DNA from: Bacteroidales bacterium MB20-C3-3 | GTDB lineage: Bacteria > Bacteroidota > Bacteroidia > Bacteroidales > UBA932 | Reading direction: 5' to 3' | Length of the DNA stretch: 64,000 bases | Assembly (NCBI GenBank): GCA_035609245.1 | Contig: CP141202.1 | Location: 1,798,001-1,862,000, forward strand | Part shown: positions 61,935 through 64,000 of the stretch, piece after piece | Layout of the letters: each line of letters begins with the position of its first letter | How positions within the stretch are numbered: the stretch's first letter is position 1 | The notes under the pieces: generated by a model | Seen by the model: only the letters and a program-made list of their open reading frames with translations | Told to the model about the DNA's origin: nothing | Database searches by the model: none | Translations under genes and position numbers: made by a program

Positions 61935-64000
61935 CATCTTACCCTAAGAGCCTCTCTAAACTTCTCTTGTTGCTGATTTTTACATTCTGCGTTTACCGGT
62001 TAAATGCTCAAATATTTTCAGGGAGGGTAACAGACAGAAGAGGTGAGGGTATCCCATTTGCTACTGTATATATACATGAACTTAAGTCCGGAATAAGTGC
62101 GGACTTAAACGGCGAGTTTCTCTCAAAGTTATCCCCCGGGAGATACACACTGGAAGCCTCCTCACTTGGTTTTAAAAGGGAGCAGTTTGTTGTTGAAATG
62201 GGTAATATAAACTTATACAGAACTTTAGTCCTTGAAGAGATCTCTTATGAGCTTAACGAGGCCCTTTTTTCAGGCAGAAGAGATGACAGAGGGAGTGTGA
62301 TTATGAGAAAAGCAATAGCCAAAGCGCCCTATTTCAAGTACCAGGTCAGAGAATATGATGCAGATAGTTATCTCAAGGGAACTTTTAAGATAACCAAGGT
62401 GCCGGCCCTGCTTAAACTCAAGTCAATGAAGGATAAGGTGAATCTCTTCACCGGGAAGTTGTTTCTTCTTGAGTCTTTTTCAACAGTAAAGTTCTCCTTT
62501 CCGGATAAATATGAGCATACTATAAAAGCCTTTTCAAGTACAATCCCTGATGAGATTAGCCCCGGTGATTACTCTGTGCTTATGAAATCCTCAATTTACG
62601 ATCCTCAGATATTTGGACTTGTATCACCTTTGTCTCCAAAAGCATTTTCTTATTATAAATTTATTTACCAGGGGGTATCAAATGAATCAGGCAGAGTAGT
62701 CAACAAGATTCTGGTTGTCCCAAAAAGGGGGAATTCGAAACTTTTTGCAGGAACACTTTATATTGTTGATAATATGTGGAGTGTCTCATACGCAGAGTTA
62801 GTCTCTGAGCAATCGGGAATTAAGACAAACATAAAGGTAAACTATAATGAGGTGGCAGACGAAGTTTTTCTTCCAACAACATATAACATTAATGCATCAA
62901 TTGATGTTATGGGAGTTAAAGGGGAGGGACGGTTTTACTCATCAATGAAATATACAAATCTTAAAAGGAACTCAGCCACTATCTCAAATCCTGTCACTCA
63001 GGTTAAACCAGTCGTAAAGGAGAGGAGTCTTGAAATTAAAGAGACTCCATCAAATACAACAGTTAAGGTAGACTCCTCTGCCAATAAAAGAGACTCGGCC
63101 TATTGGCTTGAAGTAAGAAAGGTGCCTCTCAGGGTTGATGAGGTTGTCTCTTACCAGAAATCCGATAGCATCAAGATTGAGTTCAGGGAGATAGAAAAGA
63201 GGGATTCTGTAAAAAATCAGAATAGTGGTAAAGGAGGCTCAGCACTTGAGCAAATTTTGTTTGGACATAAATATAAAGTTTCAAAAGATCTCTTTTTTTC
63301 ATTCGGGGGTCTTTCAAAAGTTGTAGGAGATTTTAATTTCGTTGACGGATACCAGTTGGGGCAGAATATTTCTATCAATTATAACGCTATAAAATTTACC
63401 CCTTTGAAATTTGATGCATCTGCATACTACTCACTTCAAAGAAGGCTTATGTTGTGGAGTACATCGCTAAGTGTGAGACATTCTCCGCTAAAAAATGGTT
63501 TTGTGAATATATCTGCAGGAAGAGAAAGCTCAGACATCAGTGATAACCCGGGGGTAAACAGGTTTATTAATTCATACTCATCCTGGTTATTTGCAATAAA
63601 CCCTGTTAAACTGATGGATAAAAAATATTTTGAAATAACAACAGGGATTGATATTGCAAACGGGCTGCAATCATCTGTATCTATTGCTCATAATACCTAT
63701 TCACAACTTGTAAATGGTGATTATAAAAGTCTTTTTGGTGCCCTCCCGGAGTTAAATATTCCCGAGAATATATATGGAGGAGAGGTTCTTAACTTATCCT
63801 CATTTATGGCATCGGCTTCTCTGCAATTTACTCCAAGGTATTATTACAAAATTGATAATGGATACAAGAGGTATGTAAAGTCTTCATATCCCACATTTAC
63901 GGTTAAGTTCATAAAGGCTTTCAAAGGTTTTAATGCACAATCATCCTGGTCAAGGTTAGAGACAGGCATCAGGCAAAAAATTAAAACAGACATATACTCT
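61931..64000 (+). CDS. DUF5686 outer-membrane protein with CarboxypepD_reg domain, 3' cut by window
   Basis: An uninterrupted frame of 690 codons starts at ATG 61931 (ATGA overlap with the M20 remnant) and runs past the window edge. Domains: signal peptide, CarboxypepD_reg-like domain (about 30-100; IFSGRVTDRRGEGIPFATV, LSPGRYTLEASSLGF), then DUF5686 with KLFAGTLYIVDNMWSVSYAE and a growing number of beta strands expected of an outer-membrane barrel. Function unknown. It shares the domain type with the 18437 gene, which lacks the first domain. Confidence 0.85.
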   Translation, partial: MTSYPKSLSKLLLLLIFTFCVYRLNAQIFSGRVTDRRGEGIPFATVYIHELKSGISADLNGEFLSKLSPGRYTLEASSLGFKREQFVVEMGNINLYRTLVLEEISYELNEALFSGRRDDRGSVIMRKAIAKAPYFKYQVREYDADSYLKGTFKITKVPALLKLKSMKDKVNLFTGKLFLLESFSTVKFSFPDKYEHTIKAFSSTIPDEISPGDYSVLMKSSIYDPQIFGLVSPLSPKAFSYYKFIYQGVSNESGRVVNKILVVPKRGNSKLFAGTLYIVDNMWSVSYAELVSEQSGIKTNIKVNYNEVADEVFLPTTYNINASIDVMGVKGEGRFYSSMKYTNLKRNSATISNPVTQVKPVVKERSLEIKETPSNTTVKVDSSANKRDSAYWLEVRKVPLRVDEVVSYQKSDSIKIEFREIEKRDSVKNQNSGKGGSALEQILFGHKYKVSKDLFFSFGGLSKVVGDFNFVDGYQLGQNISINYNAIKFTPLKFDASAYYSLQRRLMLWSTSLSVRHSPLKNGFVNISAGRESSDISDNPGVNRFINSYSSWLFAINPVKLMDKKYFEITTGIDIANGLQSSVSIAHNTYSQLVNGDYKSLFGALPELNIPENIYGGEVLNLSSFMASASLQFTPRYYYKIDNGYKRYVKSSYPTFTVKFIKAFKGFNAQSSWSRLETGIRQKIKTDIYS

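Noticed and set aside
1-64000. CRISPR array, tRNA, rRNA, prophage or defence system
   Set aside because: No repeated spacer pattern, no cloverleaf-like gene, no phage structural or nuclease/defence cluster was recognised in any gap or frame.

Overview
The window looks like a chromosomal segment of a Bacteroidota (probably Bacteroidales) bacterium. The evidence is an A+T-rich background, short leaders with few Shine-Dalgarno sites, many TAnnTTTG -7 boxes in front of genes, and families typical of this phylum: CarboxypepD_reg-like TonB receptor, DUF5686, DUF4105, DUF1460, DUF4876/DUF6850, DUF6599, and reg_prop (Two_component_regulator propeller) sensor kinases. I see no rRNA, tRNA, CRISPR array, complete insertion sequence or prophage.

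Layout. 0-0.3 kb: the end of an unidentified reading frame and a 31-bp perfect inverted repeat, possibly the edge of a mobile element. 0.3-6.1 kb: HD hydrolase, GMP reductase, DUF2461, an N-truncated fructosamine-kinase-like protein, an NAD(P)-binding oxidoreductase, a serine hydrolase and type II pantothenate kinase. 6.2-11.4 kb: small membrane protein, transglutaminase-like lipoprotein and GH5 mannanase-like lipoprotein as one unit, facing a GH20-like hydrolase. 11.5-25.7 kb: OsmC, two Crp/Fnr regulators, an acyl-activating enzyme, a HerA-like ATPase, DUF1460, GDPD, DUF5686, thioredoxin-like protein/TrxB, PdxH, bacteriohemerythrin, a DsbA-fold protein and a compact histidine kinase; several of these point to redox or oxygen sensing. 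25.7-37.2 kb: a co-directional run ending in a frameshifted TonB-dependent receptor, a DUF4876 lipoprotein and a DUF6850 barrel, read here as an outer-membrane uptake locus of unknown substrate. 37.2-45.3 kb: M3 peptidase, coiled-coil lipoprotein, zinc-ribbon protein, histidine phosphatase, SSB, CysS and a Tat-exported DUF362/DUF6599 pair. 45.3-57.2 kb: two tandem paralogous 14-repeat propeller histidine kinases and two S9 peptidases. 57.3-64 kb: a relatively G+C-rich TonB receptor, divergent from an M20 amidohydrolase and an exported nitroreductase, then a chimeric pseudogene scar and an N-terminal DUF5686 gene cut by the window end.

Taken together the genes suggest a cell that feeds on peptides and glycans (S9, M3, M20 and transglutaminase-like proteins, GH5, GH20, amidase, two TonB receptors) and has limited oxygen exposure (hemerythrin, OsmC, thioredoxin system). 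The points most worth a second look are the paired propeller kinases, one with a shortened DHp domain and neither with an output domain; the frameshifted TonB receptor next to DUF4876/DUF6850; and the DUF5686::M20 fusion scar left by a collapsed duplication. No single segment can be declared a new system from sequence reading alone.
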